In this document: positions 12,467 through 22,662 of the stretch, piece by piece
How positions within the stretch are numbered: the first letter of the stretch is position 1
Layout: the number at the start of each line of letters is the position of its first letter
Source: an uncultured Pseudomonadota bacterium
GTDB taxonomy: Bacteria; Pseudomonadota; Gammaproteobacteria; Steroidobacterales; Steroidobacteraceae
NCBI GenBank assembly: GCA_903908265.1
Contig: CAIVRI010000005.1
Coordinates: 18,000-81,999 of the forward strand
Reading direction: 5' to 3'
Length of the DNA stretch: 64,000 nucleotides
Notes under the pieces: model-generated
Database searches by the model: none
Told to the model about the DNA's origin: nothing
What the model saw: only the letters and a program-made list of their open reading frames with translations
Made by a program: the position numbers and the translations under genes

Positions 12467-14386
12467 TTGAAAGATTTCACGAAGAATATCTTCCTCTGGG
12501 GCGTGATTTTGCTGGTGCTCGTCACCGTATTTGCCAATTTTGGCAACCGCACGGCACCGAACCCGGAAATGCCATATTCCCAGTTCTTGACCGAAGTCGA
12601 GAACAACGCAATTCGCACCGCCGTGATCAAAGGCGAGTCGATCTCGGGCAACCGGTCCAGTGGGGATGCCTACGTCACCTACAGCCCTGAGACCGACAAC
12701 ACGGCGCTGATCGGTTTTTTGAAAAAGCACGACGTCAACTTCAGCACGCCGGCGCCGGAACGCTCGAGTTGGCTGATGCAATTGTTTCTGTCGAGCTTCC
12801 CGGTGCTCTTGCTGATCGGATTGTGGTTTTATCTGATGCGCCAGATGCAGGGTGGTGCCGGTGGCCGCGGTGCGATGAGCTTTGGTAAAAGCCGGGCCCG
12901 CCTGCTGGGCGAGGAAAAGGTCGCTATCACGTTTGCCGATGTGGCCGGCGTTGAAGAAGCTAAGGACGAGTTGCGCGAGATCGTCGAGTTCCTGCGCGAC
13001 CCCGGCAAGTTCCAGAAACTTGGCGGCAAGATCCCGAAGGGGGTCCTGATGGTCGGTAGCCCCGGTACCGGCAAGACGCTGTTGGCTCGTTCGGTCGCCG
13101 GTGAGGCCAAGGTGCCGTTCTTCACCATCTCCGGCTCGGATTTTGTGGAGATGTTCGTCGGTGTCGGCGCGTCGCGCGTGCGCGACATGTTCGAGCAGGC
13201 CAAGAAACATGCGCCGTGCATTATCTTCATCGATGAAATCGATGCCGTCGGTCGTCACCGGGGTGCCGGCTTAGGGGGTGGTCACGACGAGCGTGAGCAG
13301 ACCCTGAACCAGTTGCTGGTCGAGATGGATGGCTTCGAGGGTAACGAGGGCATCATTGTGGTTGCGGCGACTAACCGCCCCGATGTGTTGGATCCGGCGT
13401 TGCTGCGCCCGGGTCGCTTTGATCGACAGGTGGTGGTGCCGCTGCCGGACGTCCGTGGTCGCGAGCAGATCCTCAAGGTCCACATGCGCAAGGTCCCACT
13501 CTCCGATGACGTGGATGCGATGGTCATCGCGCGTGGTACACCGGGGTTTTCCGGCGCGGATCTTGCGAACCTGGTCAATGAGGCGGCGCTGTTCGCTGCC
13601 CGCGCCAATCAGCGCGTGGTCAACATGTCTGAATTTGAACGTGCTCGCGACAAGATTTACATGGGCGCAGAGCGGCGCTCATTGGTCATGTCCGATGCGG
13701 AAAAAAAGATGACCGCCTACCACGAAGCCGGTCACGCGATCGTCGGCTTCCTCGTGCCGGAACATGATCCGGTTTATAAAGTGACGATCATTCCGCGTGG
13801 CCGTGCGCTCGGTGTGACTTGGTATCTGCCTGAACAAGATCGCTTGAGTCTCAGTAAGCGCCGACTGGAGAGCAAAATTTCCTCGGCCTTTGGGGGGCGA
13901 GTAGCGGAAGAGTTGATCTTCGGTAGCGAGGGCGTCACCACCGGGGCGCAAAGCGATATCGAATATGCCACCGATATGGCACGCAATATGGTGACCAAGT
14001 GGGGCTTGTCAGAGCGTCTCGGTCCGCAGACCTATAGCGAGGACCAAGGTGAGGTGTTCTTGGGCCGTAGCGTGACCCAGCATAAGCAGGTGTCGGATGT
14101 GACGGCGCACGTGATCGACGAGGAAGTGCGTCGTGTCATTGATGCCAATTACGCGCGTGCGCGTCATTTGCTTGAGGCGAATGTCGAAAAGTTGCATGCG
14201 ATGGCGGACGCCCTGATGCGCTACGAGACAATTGGCGATGATCAGATCCGCGACATCATGGAAGGCCGTGAGCCACGACCGCCCGTGGGCTGGGAATCCG
14301 GCACCAAGTCCAACGATCCACCGCCGTCGGCACCCGCTGGTGCGACGGCCGGTCTTGGTGTGGCGACCCCGGCCGGTCAGCACTGA
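12467..14386 (+). CDS. ftsH: ATP-dependent zinc metalloprotease FtsH
   Basis: FtsH is a membrane-anchored AAA+ protease that degrades membrane proteins and unstable regulators such as sigma-32. Two transmembrane segments (about 8-27 and 103-124) flank a periplasmic domain. The AAA module has Walker A GSPGTGKT (Ser where most FtsH have Pro; the core Gly/Lys are kept), Walker [10 protein letters not shown] and the second region of homology ending [10 protein letters not shown]. The zinc site is HEAGH. I choose TTG at 12467 because GGAG lies 6 nt upstream and [11 protein letters not shown] aligns with family starts; TTGs at 12455 and 12461 are less well placed. The product is 639 residues. Confidence 0.96.
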   Translation: MKDFTKNIFLWGVILLVLVTVFANFGNRTAPNPEMPYSQFLTEVENNAIRTAVIKGESISGNRSSGDAYVTYSPETDNTALIGFLKKHDVNFSTPAPERSSWLMQLFLSSFPVLLLIGLWFYLMRQMQGGAGGRGAMSFGKSRARLLGEEKVAITFADVAGVEEAKDELREIVEFLRDPGKFQKLGGKIPKGVLMVGSPGTGKTLLARSVAGEAKVPFFTISGSDFVEMFVGVGASRVRDMFEQAKKHAPCIIFIDEIDAVGRHRGAGLGGGHDEREQTLNQLLVEMDGFEGNEGIIVVAATNRPDVLDPALLRPGRFDRQVVVPLPDVRGREQILKVHMRKVPLSDDVDAMVIARGTPGFSGADLANLVNEAALFAARANQRVVNMSEFERARDKIYMGAERRSLVMSDAEKKMTAYHEAGHAIVGFLVPEHDPVYKVTIIPRGRALGVTWYLPEQDRLSLSKRRLESKISSAFGGRVAEELIFGSEGVTTGAQSDIEYATDMARNMVTKWGLSERLGPQTYSEDQGEVFLGRSVTQHKQVSDVTAHVIDEEVRRVIDANYARARHLLEANVEKLHAMADALMRYETIGDDQIRDIMEGREPRPPVGWESGTKSNDPPPSAPAGATAGLGVATPAGQH

Positions 14387-14397
14387 CCGGAGTTCGT

Positions 14398-15237
14398 ATG
14401 CAACTGCGCTGCCGGACGCGCTGGCTCGCGCTCGATCAGCCGGTGGTTATGGGCGTTCTGAACGTAACGCCCGACTCTTTTTCAGATGGGGGTCTGTACG
14501 CGGCGCCGGCGGCGGCGCTCACCCAAGCGCGGCGCTTATTGGCAGCGGGCGCGGCCATTATCGACGTGGGCGGTGAGTCCACCCGACCCGGCGCCGTGCG
14601 GCCCAGCGTGGCTGAGGAAATGGATCGCGTGCTGCCAGTCATAGAGCGGATCGCCGCTGAACTGGACGTGGTCATCTCGGTGGATACCAGCCGCCCGGAA
14701 GTCGTGCAGGCCAGCTGTGCAGCAGGGGCCCATCTCATCAACGATATTCGCGGTTTACGCGCGCCGGCCACGTTGGCGGCGGCGGCCGCTGCGGGCGCCG
14801 CCGTGTGCGTGATGCACATGCAGGGAGAACCCCAGACGATGCAGCAGGCACCGTACTACGCGGACGTGGTCGAGGAGGTGGAGGCCTATCTGCGCGCGCG
14901 CATCGCCGAGTGTCGCGCCGCCGGTATTGCGGCGGATGCGATTCTGATTGATCCGGGCTTCGGCTTTGGGAAGACGCAGGACCATAATTTGGCCTTGTTC
15001 CGTCATCTGGGGCGCTTCACGCGCCTGGGTGTGCCCTTGTTGGTGGGGGTATCGCGCAAGTCGATGGTGGGTCAACTCACGGGCCGTCCCGTGGGTGAGC
15101 GCTTGGCGGGCAGCGTGAGTTTGGCGGCATTGGCCGCCGCACGCGGTGCGGCGGTCTTGCGCGCGCACGATGTGGCTGAGACAGTGGATGCGGTTAGGGT
15201 CGGGGCGGCGTTACGCAGCCCCTTAGAGGAGGGATGA
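14398..15237 (+). CDS. folP: Dihydropteroate synthase
   Basis: FolP joins p-aminobenzoate to 6-hydroxymethyl-dihydropterin pyrophosphate in folate synthesis. It is a 279-residue TIM barrel with the two DHPS signatures: MGVLNVTPDSFSDGG (about residues 18-32) and GAAIIDVGGESTRPGA (about 52-67). The DPGFGFGKTQDHN and VGVSRKSM motifs hold the pterin and sulfonamide site. It lies between ftsH and glmM in the classic order, and its stop overlaps the glmM start. Confidence 0.97.
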   Translation: MQLRCRTRWLALDQPVVMGVLNVTPDSFSDGGLYAAPAAALTQARRLLAAGAAIIDVGGESTRPGAVRPSVAEEMDRVLPVIERIAAELDVVISVDTSRPEVVQASCAAGAHLINDIRGLRAPATLAAAAAAGAAVCVMHMQGEPQTMQQAPYYADVVEEVEAYLRARIAECRAAGIAADAILIDPGFGFGKTQDHNLALFRHLGRFTRLGVPLLVGVSRKSMVGQLTGRPVGERLAGSVSLAALAAARGAAVLRAHDVAETVDAVRVGAALRSPLEEG

Positions 15238-16571
15238 TGGGACTTCATTACTTCGGCACCGACGGTATACGCGGGCGCGTTGGTGATGCACCGATGACGG
15301 TGGAGTTTGCCGTGCGCCTCGCTAGTGCGGCGGCCACCGTGCTCGCTCCGGCGGGTGGTTCTGTACTGATTGGGAAGGATACCCGGGTGTCGGGCTACTT
15401 ATTCGAGGCAGCGCTCGAGGCTGGGTTTGTGGCCGCTGGCGTGGATGTGCGCCTGATTGGGCCCTTGCCGACGCCGGCCGTGGCCTACATGACCCAGAGG
15501 ACCGGTTGCGATTTTGGCGTGATGATCAGTGCCTCACACAACCCCTATGAAGACAACGGCATCAAGTTCTTTGACCGTGAGGGCGGCAAGTTGTCGGATG
15601 CAACGGAAGCGGCGATTGAAGCGCAGTTGGCGCATCCGCCCGTGACGGTGCCTTCGCAGCGCCTCGGACGCGCGACCCGTATTGATGATTCGCGCACCCT
15701 GTACCAAGAACACTGCCTCGGTACCCTAACGAAGGGATTGCGCTTAGACGGATTGAAACTCGTCGTGGATGCGGCCAATGGGGCGGCCTACAAGGTGGCG
15801 CCACGGGTGTTTTCGGATCTGGGCGCCGATGTGGTGCCGATTGGTTGTTCGCCCAACGGCCGCAATATTAATGATGGTTGTGGTTCGACGGCGCCGTCCT
15901 TGTTGCAGTTGACGGTGCCTGGCGTGCGCGCGGATGCTGGATTGGCGCTCGATGGCGATGGCGACCGACTGATCATGGTCGATCATCTGGGTCGGGTCAT
16001 GGACGGTGACCAACTGCTCTACGTGATTGCCAAGGCGCGCCAAGCGGCGGGTACCTTGTCAGGCCCAGTGGTGGGTACGGTGATGAGTAACCTTGGCCTT
16101 GAGCACGCGTTGGCTCGGCTAGGCATACCGTTCCTGCGGGCAAAGGTGGGCGATCGGTACGTGTTGGAGCGCTTGCGGGAGACGGGTGGGACTATCGGTG
16201 GCGAGACCTCGGGGCACCTCTTGTGTCTGGATCGCACCACGACGGGCGACGGTATCGTGAGCGCGTTGCAGGTTTTGGGCGTCATGCGCCAGACCGGTGC
16301 TTCGCTGGCGGAACTGACAACGGGAATGACCAAATATCCGCAAGTCCTGCTCAATGTTGCGATGTCACGGAAGGTGGATCCGCAAACGCTGCCGGCGGTG
16401 GTGGAGGCGGTGGCTGCGGCCGAAGCGGCGCTGGCGGACACGGGGCGCGTCGTGTTGCGCTCCTCCGGGACGCAAGCGCTGATCCGTGTCATGGTGGAAG
16501 GGGAAGACGAACGGCAGGTACAAACACTCGCCGAACGCCTGGCCACGGTCGTCCGGGTCGCGACCGCTTAA
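15234..16571 (+). CDS. glmM: Phosphoglucosamine mutase
   Basis: GlmM converts glucosamine-6-phosphate to glucosamine-1-phosphate for peptidoglycan and lipopolysaccharide precursors. The 445-residue protein has the N-terminal YFGTDGIRGRVG, the phosphoserine loop MISASHNPYEDNGIKFF (about residues 97-113), the metal-binding loop DGDGDRLIMV and the GETSGHL motif. ATG codons at 15234 and 15237 are both possible; the second is better spaced from the GAGGAGGG ribosome site. It is coupled to folP. Confidence 0.97.
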   Translation: MMGLHYFGTDGIRGRVGDAPMTVEFAVRLASAAATVLAPAGGSVLIGKDTRVSGYLFEAALEAGFVAAGVDVRLIGPLPTPAVAYMTQRTGCDFGVMISASHNPYEDNGIKFFDREGGKLSDATEAAIEAQLAHPPVTVPSQRLGRATRIDDSRTLYQEHCLGTLTKGLRLDGLKLVVDAANGAAYKVAPRVFSDLGADVVPIGCSPNGRNINDGCGSTAPSLLQLTVPGVRADAGLALDGDGDRLIMVDHLGRVMDGDQLLYVIAKARQAAGTLSGPVVGTVMSNLGLEHALARLGIPFLRAKVGDRYVLERLRETGGTIGGETSGHLLCLDRTTTGDGIVSALQVLGVMRQTGASLAELTTGMTKYPQVLLNVAMSRKVDPQTLPAVVEAVAAAEAALADTGRVVLRSSGTQALIRVMVEGEDERQVQTLAERLATVVRVATA

Positions 16572-16639
16572 TTTTAAGCCGTTGATTTTGGTGGGGGTCG
16601 CGGTTATTCTCGCGCGCCTCCACTGTGGGATCGATCACG

Positions 16640-17407
16640 ATGCGCCGACCAATCGTCGCCGGTAACTGGAAAATGCACGGCTCCCGTGAGGAGAACGCGC
16701 GCCTAGTGGCGGGGTTGGTGGATGGGATCGGTCACGGTGGCGCCGAAGTGATCGTGTTTCCGCCCGCGGTGTACGTCGCCGAGGTGGTACGCCTTGCCGC
16801 CGGTAGTGCAGTGGCGGTGGGTGGGCAGAATCTGTGCACCGAAGCGGTAGGTGCCTACACCGGTGAGACCTCAGGGGCCATGTTGCGTGATGTGGGCGCC
16901 AGCCACGTCTTGGTCGGCCATTCCGAGCGCCGTACGCTTTATGGGGAGTCCGAGGCGACCGTGGCCGTTAAATTCGTCGCCGCCCAGGCGGCCGGTTTGG
17001 TGCCGGTCCTCTGCGTCGGTGAAAGCCTTGAGGAGCGTGAGGCGGGGGTGACCGAGACCGTGGTGGCGCGCCAGTTGGATGCGGTTGTGGCGTTGGCCGG
17101 CCTTGGGGCCTTCGTGCAGGCGCTGGTGGCCTACGAACCGGTCTGGGCTATCGGTACGGGCCGGACCGCGTCCCCTGATCAGGCGCAAGCGGTGCACGCA
17201 TTTATCCGTGGATATTTCTCGGCCGGGGATGCTACACTTGGGGATCAACTGCGTGTCCTTTACGGCGGCAGTGTGAAGGCTTCGAACGCCGCCGAATTAT
17301 TCGGAATGGCGGACGTTGATGGGGCGCTCGTCGGGGGTGCCTCGCTTAAGGCGGATGAATTTTTGAGGATCTGCGATGCCGCTCATTCAGTCGGCGGTCG
17401 TGGGTAG
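16640..17407 (+). CDS. tpiA: Triosephosphate isomerase
   Basis: TpiA interconverts dihydroxyacetone phosphate and glyceraldehyde-3-phosphate. The barrel starts MRRPIVAGNWKMHG with the catalytic Lys in NWK. The electrophilic His is in VGHSERR, the catalytic Glu in AYEPVWAIGTG (about residues 165-175), and the phosphate loops are LYGGSVK and GGASL. The ATG at 16640 gives a 255-residue product that aligns with the family; a GTG at 16625 would add five unusual residues. secG follows after 6 nt. Confidence 0.97.
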   Translation: MRRPIVAGNWKMHGSREENARLVAGLVDGIGHGGAEVIVFPPAVYVAEVVRLAAGSAVAVGGQNLCTEAVGAYTGETSGAMLRDVGASHVLVGHSERRTLYGESEATVAVKFVAAQAAGLVPVLCVGESLEEREAGVTETVVARQLDAVVALAGLGAFVQALVAYEPVWAIGTGRTASPDQAQAVHAFIRGYFSAGDATLGDQLRVLYGGSVKASNAAELFGMADVDGALVGGASLKADEFLRICDAAHSVGGRG

Positions 17408-17413
17408 ACGGTA

Positions 17414-17716
17414 ATGCTGCAACAGTTGTTATTGATCATTCATGTTCTCTTGTCGCTGGCCATCATCGGCCTCGTGCTGCTTCAGCGCGGCAAGGGTGCG
17501 GACGCGGGCGCCGGATTCGGTTCGGGCGCCTCGGGTACCGTGTTCGGTTCCAAAGGTTCGGCCACCTTCTTCTCGAAGTTGACGGCGATCCTGGCCACCT
17601 GTTTTTTTGTAACGAGCTTGACGCTCGCTTACTTCGCGAGTCACCAGTCGAGTGGTGCGCCTAAGAGTCTGCTTGAGCAGACCCCGGCGGGTTCGCCTGC
17701 AGCGCCTTCGAAGTAA
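17414..17716 (+). CDS. secG: Protein-export membrane protein SecG
   Basis: SecG is the small subunit of the SecYEG translocon. The 100-residue protein has two transmembrane helices (about 4-23 and 53-73). Between them is the conserved loop [25 protein letters not shown], shown here only as the family hallmark around residues 23-47. A Pro/Ser-rich tail follows. The tpiA-secG-tRNA-Leu-nuoA order is widely conserved in proteobacteria. Confidence 0.96.
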   Translation: MLQQLLLIIHVLLSLAIIGLVLLQRGKGADAGAGFGSGASGTVFGSKGSATFFSKLTAILATCFFVTSLTLAYFASHQSSGAPKSLLEQTPAGSPAAPSK

Positions 17717-17768
17717 GGCGCTTGCGGCACAAGGCGATCCGGAATTTCATTTTTACAAGACTGTTAAT

Positions 17769-17853
17769 GCCGGCGTGGCGGAATTGGTAGACGCACTAGC
17801 TTGAGGTGCTAGCACCGTAAGGTGTGCCGGTTCGAGTCCGGCCGTCGGCACCA
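17769..17853 (+). tRNA. tRNA-Leu (anticodon GAG)
   Basis: An 85-nt tRNA with acceptor stem GCCGGCG/CGUCGGC (one G-U pair), an anticodon stem CUAGC/GCUAG enclosing UUGAGGU (anticodon GAG), the long variable arm CACCGUAAGGUG expected of a leucine tRNA, a T-arm with GUUCGAGUC, discriminator A and an encoded CCA. It lies between secG and nuoA. Confidence 0.97.
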
Positions 17854-17884
17854 GGTCTTGTTGGAGTTCCAGGCAGCGCTCGTT

Positions 17885-17898
17885 TAGGTATATACCTA
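17885..17898. promoter_or_regulatory. 14-bp perfect palindrome upstream of nuoA
   Basis: TAGGTATATACCTA is a perfect dyad 32 bp after tRNA-Leu and about 115 bp before nuoA. It could be an operator for the nuo operon or a structure in the tRNA trailer. No known regulator was recognised. Confidence 0.35.
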
Positions 17899-17916
17899 CG
17901 AGGGTTTGCGCAAAAC

Positions 17917-17938
17917 GGGGCCAGCCCCTGAATTTTTT
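17917..17938 (+). terminator. Probable short terminator after tRNA-Leu
   Basis: GGGG-CCAG-CCCC forms a 4-bp GC stem with a tetraloop, followed by TGAATTTTTT. The stem is short, but the T tract and position after secG/tRNA-Leu suit a Rho-independent stop before the nuo promoter. Confidence 0.45.
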
Positions 17939-17940
17939 GG

Positions 17941-17969
17941 GTGACGTAGCCCCCTGCGTAAACTAAAAT
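17941..17969 (+). promoter_or_regulatory. Possible sigma-70 promoter of the nuo operon
   Basis: GTGACG at 17941-17946 and TAAAAT at 17964-17969 are 17 bp apart and match four and five of six consensus positions. The -10 box is about 43 bp before nuoA and just after the putative terminator. Confidence 0.45.
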
Positions 17970-18012
17970 CCGCAGCGATTACGAGGCGTACGTTCGCGAC
18001 CTCGGGACAGGG

Positions 18013-18372
18013 ATGATGCTGCAAAATTATCTGCCGATCCTGATCTTTCTGATCGTAGCCGCCGGACTGGGTGGTTTATTGATCGTGCTCGGTTTTCTGC
18101 TCGGGCCGCGCCGACCGGATGCAGAGAAGAATTCCCCTTACGAATGTGGCTTCGAGCCGTTCGAGGACACACGTATTAAATTCGACGTGCGCTACTACCT
18201 CGTCGCTATCTTGTTCATTCTGTTCGATCTGGAAATCGCGTTTCTGTTCCCTTGGGCGGTTTCGCTCAAGGCGATCGGTACCGTCGGCATCGTGTCGATG
18301 CTCGTCTTCCTGGCGATTCTCGTGGTCGGGTTCATCTACGAGTGGAAGAAGGGAGCGCTCGAATGGGATTAG
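18013..18372 (+). CDS. nuoA: NADH-quinone oxidoreductase subunit A
   Basis: NuoA is a small membrane subunit of complex I at the junction with the peripheral arm. The 119-residue protein has three transmembrane helices (about 5-27, 62-83 and 92-112). It carries the conserved loop [23 protein letters not shown] at about residues 42-64, whose Cys, Glu and Asp line the quinone cavity entrance. It is the first of 14 adjacent nuo genes and overlaps nuoB by 10 nt. Confidence 0.96.
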   Translation: MMLQNYLPILIFLIVAAGLGGLLIVLGFLLGPRRPDAEKNSPYECGFEPFEDTRIKFDVRYYLVAILFILFDLEIAFLFPWAVSLKAIGTVGIVSMLVFLAILVVGFIYEWKKGALEWD

Positions 18373-18854
18373 TCGCAGAAGTCGATGCGGAGCTCCAGGA
18401 TAAGGGCTTCGTCACGGCTCGTCTGGATGACCTCATGAACTGGGCGCGTACCGGTTCGATGTGGCCGATGACCTTTGGTCTGGCGTGCTGCGCGGTCGAG
18501 ATGATGCAGGCGGGTGCCTCGCGTTATGACCTGGATCGTTTCGGTGTGGTCTTTCGCCCCAGTCCGCGCCAGTCGGATGTCATGATTGTCGCCGGTACGC
18601 TGACCAATAAAATGGCGGCGCCGCTGCGCAAGGTCTACGACCAGATGGCCGAGCCGCGTTGGGTCATTTCCATGGGTTCGTGTGCCAACGGCGGCGGCTA
18701 TTACCACTACTCCTATTCGGTAGTGCGTGGCTGTGATCGCATTGTGCCGGTGGACGTTTATGTCCCGGGATGCCCACCGTCTGCCGAAGCGCTGATTTAT
18801 GGGATCCTGCAATTGCAGAACAAGATCCGTCGCACGAGCACGATCGCCCGATGA
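18363..18854 (+). CDS. nuoB: NADH-quinone oxidoreductase subunit B (cluster N2)
   Basis: NuoB binds the terminal iron-sulfur cluster N2, the electron donor to quinone. The cluster ligands are visible: the tandem cysteines in [10 protein letters not shown] (about residues 38-47), a Cys in SMGSCANGG and a Cys in VPGCPPS. The protein is 163 residues. The ATG at 18363 is chosen because [11 protein letters not shown] aligns with family starts; longer in-frame extensions would run through nuoA. It overlaps nuoC by ATGA. Confidence 0.96.
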   Translation: MGLVAEVDAELQDKGFVTARLDDLMNWARTGSMWPMTFGLACCAVEMMQAGASRYDLDRFGVVFRPSPRQSDVMIVAGTLTNKMAAPLRKVYDQMAEPRWVISMGSCANGGGYYHYSYSVVRGCDRIVPVDVYVPGCPPSAEALIYGILQLQNKIRRTSTIAR

Positions 18855-19582
18855 GCGCTGTCAGCACCGAAGCGGCGGCACCGCTCTCCAAAATGGCGAC
18901 ACTAGCAGCGCACCTCGAAGCGACCTTTGGCGCTCGTCTGACACGCCTCGCTGCGCTCGATCAAGAATTGGCGTACGAAGTGGTGCCAACGGACCTGATT
19001 GCCGTGTGCACGGTGCTGCGGGACGACCCGCGATTTGCCTTCGAATCGGCGATCGATGTGTCGGGCATTGATTACTTGAGTTACGGCCACCAAGAGTGGG
19101 ATACCCACGACGCGACTAGCACCGGCTTCGGTCGTGGCGTCGTCGGTCAGGACAGCGTGTTTGTCCCGCCGGAGCCGAGGGCGCGGCGCTTCGCCGTGGC
19201 CTATCACCTGCTGTCCTACGCGAATAATCAGCGTCTGCGCTTGCGCTGCTACTGCGATACCGCGGAGCCGCCGACGGTGCCGAGCGTTGTGGCCGTGTGG
19301 CCGTCTGCGAATTGGTTCGAGCGTGAGGCCTTTGATCTTTTTGGGATCCTGTTCCAAGAACATCCCGATCTGCGTCGCCTGCTCACCGACTACGGCTTTA
19401 TCGGCCACCCGTTCCGCAAGGACTTCCCGCTCTCTGGTCACGTTGAAGTGCGCTACGACGCTGAGCAGGGTCGGGTCGTGTACGAGCCGGTGAGCATCGA
19501 GCCGCGTGTCCTCGTGCCGCGCGTGATTCGCGATGACAACCGCTACGACGCCGCGCTCACGGCTGGCCGTTCGGGGAATTAG
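18851..19582 (+). CDS. nuoC: NADH-quinone oxidoreductase subunit C
   Basis: NuoC is a 30-kDa peripheral-arm subunit. The 243-residue protein includes the family signature [29 protein letters not shown] around residues 155-183 followed by [19 protein letters not shown]. It is separate from NuoD, unlike the NuoCD fusion in enterobacteria. The start ATG overlaps the nuoB stop by 4 nt. Confidence 0.95.
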   Translation: MSAVSTEAAAPLSKMATLAAHLEATFGARLTRLAALDQELAYEVVPTDLIAVCTVLRDDPRFAFESAIDVSGIDYLSYGHQEWDTHDATSTGFGRGVVGQDSVFVPPEPRARRFAVAYHLLSYANNQRLRLRCYCDTAEPPTVPSVVAVWPSANWFEREAFDLFGILFQEHPDLRRLLTDYGFIGHPFRKDFPLSGHVEVRYDAEQGRVVYEPVSIEPRVLVPRVIRDDNRYDAALTAGRSGN

Positions 19583-19583
19583 C

Positions 19584-20837
19584 ATGTCCGAGATCCAGAA
19601 TTTCACCCTGAACTTTGGCCCGCAGCACCCTGCTGCGCACGGCGTTCTGCGCCTGATTCTTGAGCTCGATGGCGAGGTAGTGCAGAAAGCCGACCCGCAT
19701 ATTGGGCTCCTGCATCGCGGTACCGAGAAGCTGGCGGAGTCGAAGCCGTTCAATCAAAGCATCGGTTACATGGACCGGCTCGATTATTGCTCGATGATGT
19801 GTAACGAGCACGCCTATGTCATGGCGATCGAAAAAATGCTCGGCGTACAGATCCCTGAGCGTGCGCAGTACATCCGAGTCATGTTCGATGAAATAACCCG
19901 CATCATGAATCACCTCATGTGGCTTGGTGCACATGGGTTGGATATCGGCGCGATGACGGTGTTCTTGTATTGCTTCCGTGAGCGCGAAGATCTGATAGAC
20001 GCTTATGAGGCCGTGTCGGGTTCGCGCATGCACGCAACCTATTATCGGCCGGGCGGTGTGGCGCGCGACTTGCCGGACTCGTTGCCAAAATATGCGCCGT
20101 CGAAGTTCCGCTCGAAGCGCAATATCGATCTTTTGAACGAAGCGCGTTCGGGTAGCTTGCTCGATTTTCTACAAGATTTTACGGATCGTTTCACGAAGTG
20201 CGTGGACGAATACGAGACCCTGCTGACCGATAACCGGATTTGGAAGCAGCGCACGGTGAACATTGGCGTCGTGACGCCGGAACGCGCGAAGGCGCTCGGG
20301 TTCACGGGACCTTGTCTGCGCGGTTCGGGCGTGGTCTGGGATCTGCGCAAGCACCAGCCTTACGATATTTACGATCGGCTAGACTTTGACATTCCAGTGG
20401 GCGTGAACGGCGACTGCTACTCGCGCTATCTCGTGCGTATCGAGGAATTGCGTCAGTCGAATCGGATCATTCGGCAGTGCATTACTTGGTTGCGCGCCAA
20501 TCCCGGCCCTGTGCTCGTGGCCGACCACAAGATTGTGCCGCCCCGTCGGGTGGAGATGAAGGGGGACATGGAGTCCCTGATCCATCACTTCAAATTGATG
20601 ACCGAGGGCTATACGGTCCCCGTGGGTGAGACCTACGCGGCGGTAGAGGCGCCTAAGGGTGAATTTGGCATTTGGCTGGTGTCTGATGGCGCCAACAAGC
20701 CGTACCGATTGAAGTGTCGTGCGCCGGGATTCGTGCATTTGTCTGCGCTGGACGAGATGGTGCGCGGTCACATGCTTGCGGACGTGGTCGCTGTGATTGG
20801 CACGCTCGACATCGTATTCGGGGAGGTCGACCGATGA
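19584..20837 (+). CDS. nuoD: NADH-quinone oxidoreductase subunit D
   Basis: NuoD is the 49-kDa subunit that forms most of the quinone site with NuoB. The 417-residue protein begins with [18 protein letters not shown] and contains the His/Tyr motif region [10 protein letters not shown]. The C-terminal [32 protein letters not shown] region matches the family, with the usual DR ending. The ATG at 19584 directly follows the nuoC stop and agrees with the family N-terminus. It overlaps nuoE by ATGA. Confidence 0.97.
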   Translation: MSEIQNFTLNFGPQHPAAHGVLRLILELDGEVVQKADPHIGLLHRGTEKLAESKPFNQSIGYMDRLDYCSMMCNEHAYVMAIEKMLGVQIPERAQYIRVMFDEITRIMNHLMWLGAHGLDIGAMTVFLYCFREREDLIDAYEAVSGSRMHATYYRPGGVARDLPDSLPKYAPSKFRSKRNIDLLNEARSGSLLDFLQDFTDRFTKCVDEYETLLTDNRIWKQRTVNIGVVTPERAKALGFTGPCLRGSGVVWDLRKHQPYDIYDRLDFDIPVGVNGDCYSRYLVRIEELRQSNRIIRQCITWLRANPGPVLVADHKIVPPRRVEMKGDMESLIHHFKLMTEGYTVPVGETYAAVEAPKGEFGIWLVSDGANKPYRLKCRAPGFVHLSALDEMVRGHMLADVVAVIGTLDIVFGEVDR

Positions 20838-21328
20838 GTGATCCGATGACTGTGCTCTCGGAGCATACCCGCCATGATATCGACACGTGGGTGGCCAAAT
20901 TTCCAACGGGTCAACAGCGCTCTGCCTCGTTGGCCGCGTTGCGGGCTGCGCAACACCAGAACAATGGTTTTTTGACTGTTGAACTGATGGACGCGGTGGC
21001 CGAGTACCTACAGTTGCCGACGATCCAGGTGTATGAGGTCGCGAACTTCTATTCGATGTTCGAGGTCAAGCCGGTCGGTCGCATCCATATCTCCGTCTGC
21101 ACCAACATCTCCTGCATGTTGTGTGGCTCCGAGAACATCGTCGCGCACGTTGAGAAAAAGTTGGGTATCCGCACCGGCGAAAGCACACCGGATGGCAAGT
21201 TCTACCTCAAGCAGGAAGAAGAGTGTCTCGCGGCCTGCAACAACGCGCCGATGATGATGATCGATCACGTCTACTACGAGCATTTGACGCCTGAGAAGGT
21301 GGATCAGATTCTCGACAATTTGAAGTGA
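20834..21328 (+). CDS. nuoE: NADH-quinone oxidoreductase subunit E (2Fe-2S)
   Basis: NuoE carries the [2Fe-2S] cluster N1a of the NADH-dehydrogenase module. It is a 164-residue thioredoxin-like protein. The ligands are in [12 protein letters not shown] (the CxxxxC pair, about residues 96-101) and in [11 protein letters not shown] (about 137-141). It overlaps the nuoD stop (ATGA). A second in-frame ATG at 20846 is a weaker alternative start. Confidence 0.96.
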   Translation: MSDPMTVLSEHTRHDIDTWVAKFPTGQQRSASLAALRAAQHQNNGFLTVELMDAVAEYLQLPTIQVYEVANFYSMFEVKPVGRIHISVCTNISCMLCGSENIVAHVEKKLGIRTGESTPDGKFYLKQEEECLAACNNAPMMMIDHVYYEHLTPEKVDQILDNLK

Positions 21329-21335
21329 GACTCGT

Positions 21336-22643
21336 ATGTCGCGCGTGATGAATCAAGTTGTCTTTGAGCCCTTGCATCTGCCGGAAAGCTGGACCTTGTC
21401 GGCATACCGCAGCATCGGTGGCTACGAGGCGTGGGAGCGCATCCTGCGTGAGAAAGTCACCCCAGAGGCGGTGATTGAGGAAGTGAAGGCGTCCGGCTTG
21501 CGTGGTCGCGGCGGTGCGGGCTTTCCTACCGGACTGAAGTGGAGTTTCATGCCCCGCAATGCGCCTGGCGCGAAGTACGCGGTGTGCAACTCGGATGAGT
21601 CCGAGCCAGGGACTTGTCATGACCGCGACATCTTGCGCTACAACCCGCACTCGGTAGTAGAGGGCATGCTAATTGGCGGATACGCCATGGGCGCAACGGC
21701 CGGGTACAACTATATTCGTGGTGAGTTCTTGGCTGAGCCCTACGTGCGCTTTGAAGCGGCCGTACAAGAGGCTTATGCGGCCGGTTATATCGGCAGCAAT
21801 ATTCTCGCGTCCGGCCATCAGTTTGAATTGTATTCAGTGGCTGGTGCTGGCGCTTACATTTGCGGTGAAGAGACCGCACTGCTCGAATCGCTTGAGGGTA
21901 AGCCTGGTCGTCCGCGTTTCAAACCGCCGTTCCCGGCGAACTTTGGTCTTTATGGGCGCCCGACCACTATCAATAACACGCAGAGTTTTGCGTCTGTGCC
22001 AACGATCCTACGCAAGGGCGCCAAATGGTTCGCTGAGATGGGCGTGGCGAACTCCGGTGGCAGTGCCGTGTTCTCGGTGTCGGGTCACGTCAACAAACCG
22101 GGCAACTACGAGTTGCCCCTGGGTATCCCATTTCTGGAGCTGCTTGAAGACATCTGCGGTGGCATGCGCAACGGCAAAGCGCTCAAGGCGGTCATACCCG
22201 GCGGCTCTTCCTGCCCGGTCATGCCAGCCGCTGCAATTCTCTCCGCCACCATGGACTACGATGGTTTGCGCAAGGCCGGTAGTTCACTCGGTACGGGCGC
22301 GGTGATCGTGATGGACGAGGACACCTGCATGGTGAAAGTGCTGGAGCGACTCACCCGTTTTTATCGTGCCGAGTCCTGTGGTCAGTGCACACCGTGTCGG
22401 GAAGGCACTGGTTGGCTGAACCGTTTGGTGCGCCGGATTATGGCGGGCGAGGGCAAGAAGTCGGACATCGACCTCTTGGTCGACGTGGCCAACCGCATCG
22501 AAGGGCACACGATCTGTGCGCTCGGCGACGCAGCGGCGTGGCCGGTGCAGAGCTTCGTGAAGCACTTCCGACACGAGTTTGAATACATGGTCGACAACGG
22601 CGGCCGCAGCATCGTCGACGACCCCGCGCGGCGGGCCGCGTGA
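21336..22643 (+). CDS. nuoF: NADH-quinone oxidoreductase subunit F (FMN and NADH site)
   Basis: NuoF binds FMN, NADH and the [4Fe-4S] cluster N3. The 435-residue protein shows the NADH loop [16 protein letters not shown] (about residues 54-69), the FMN region [16 protein letters not shown], the Gly-rich [16 protein letters not shown] and the N3 ligands in [11 protein letters not shown] (about 348-358) plus a downstream Cys in HTICALGDA. It lies between nuoE and nuoG as expected. Confidence 0.97.
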   Translation: MSRVMNQVVFEPLHLPESWTLSAYRSIGGYEAWERILREKVTPEAVIEEVKASGLRGRGGAGFPTGLKWSFMPRNAPGAKYAVCNSDESEPGTCHDRDILRYNPHSVVEGMLIGGYAMGATAGYNYIRGEFLAEPYVRFEAAVQEAYAAGYIGSNILASGHQFELYSVAGAGAYICGEETALLESLEGKPGRPRFKPPFPANFGLYGRPTTINNTQSFASVPTILRKGAKWFAEMGVANSGGSAVFSVSGHVNKPGNYELPLGIPFLELLEDICGGMRNGKALKAVIPGGSSCPVMPAAAILSATMDYDGLRKAGSSLGTGAVIVMDEDTCMVKVLERLTRFYRAESCGQCTPCREGTGWLNRLVRRIMAGEGKKSDIDLLVDVANRIEGHTICALGDAAAWPVQSFVKHFRHEFEYMVDNGGRSIVDDPARRAA

Positions 22644-22662
22644 TGCTGGACCGGGAAAGCGC

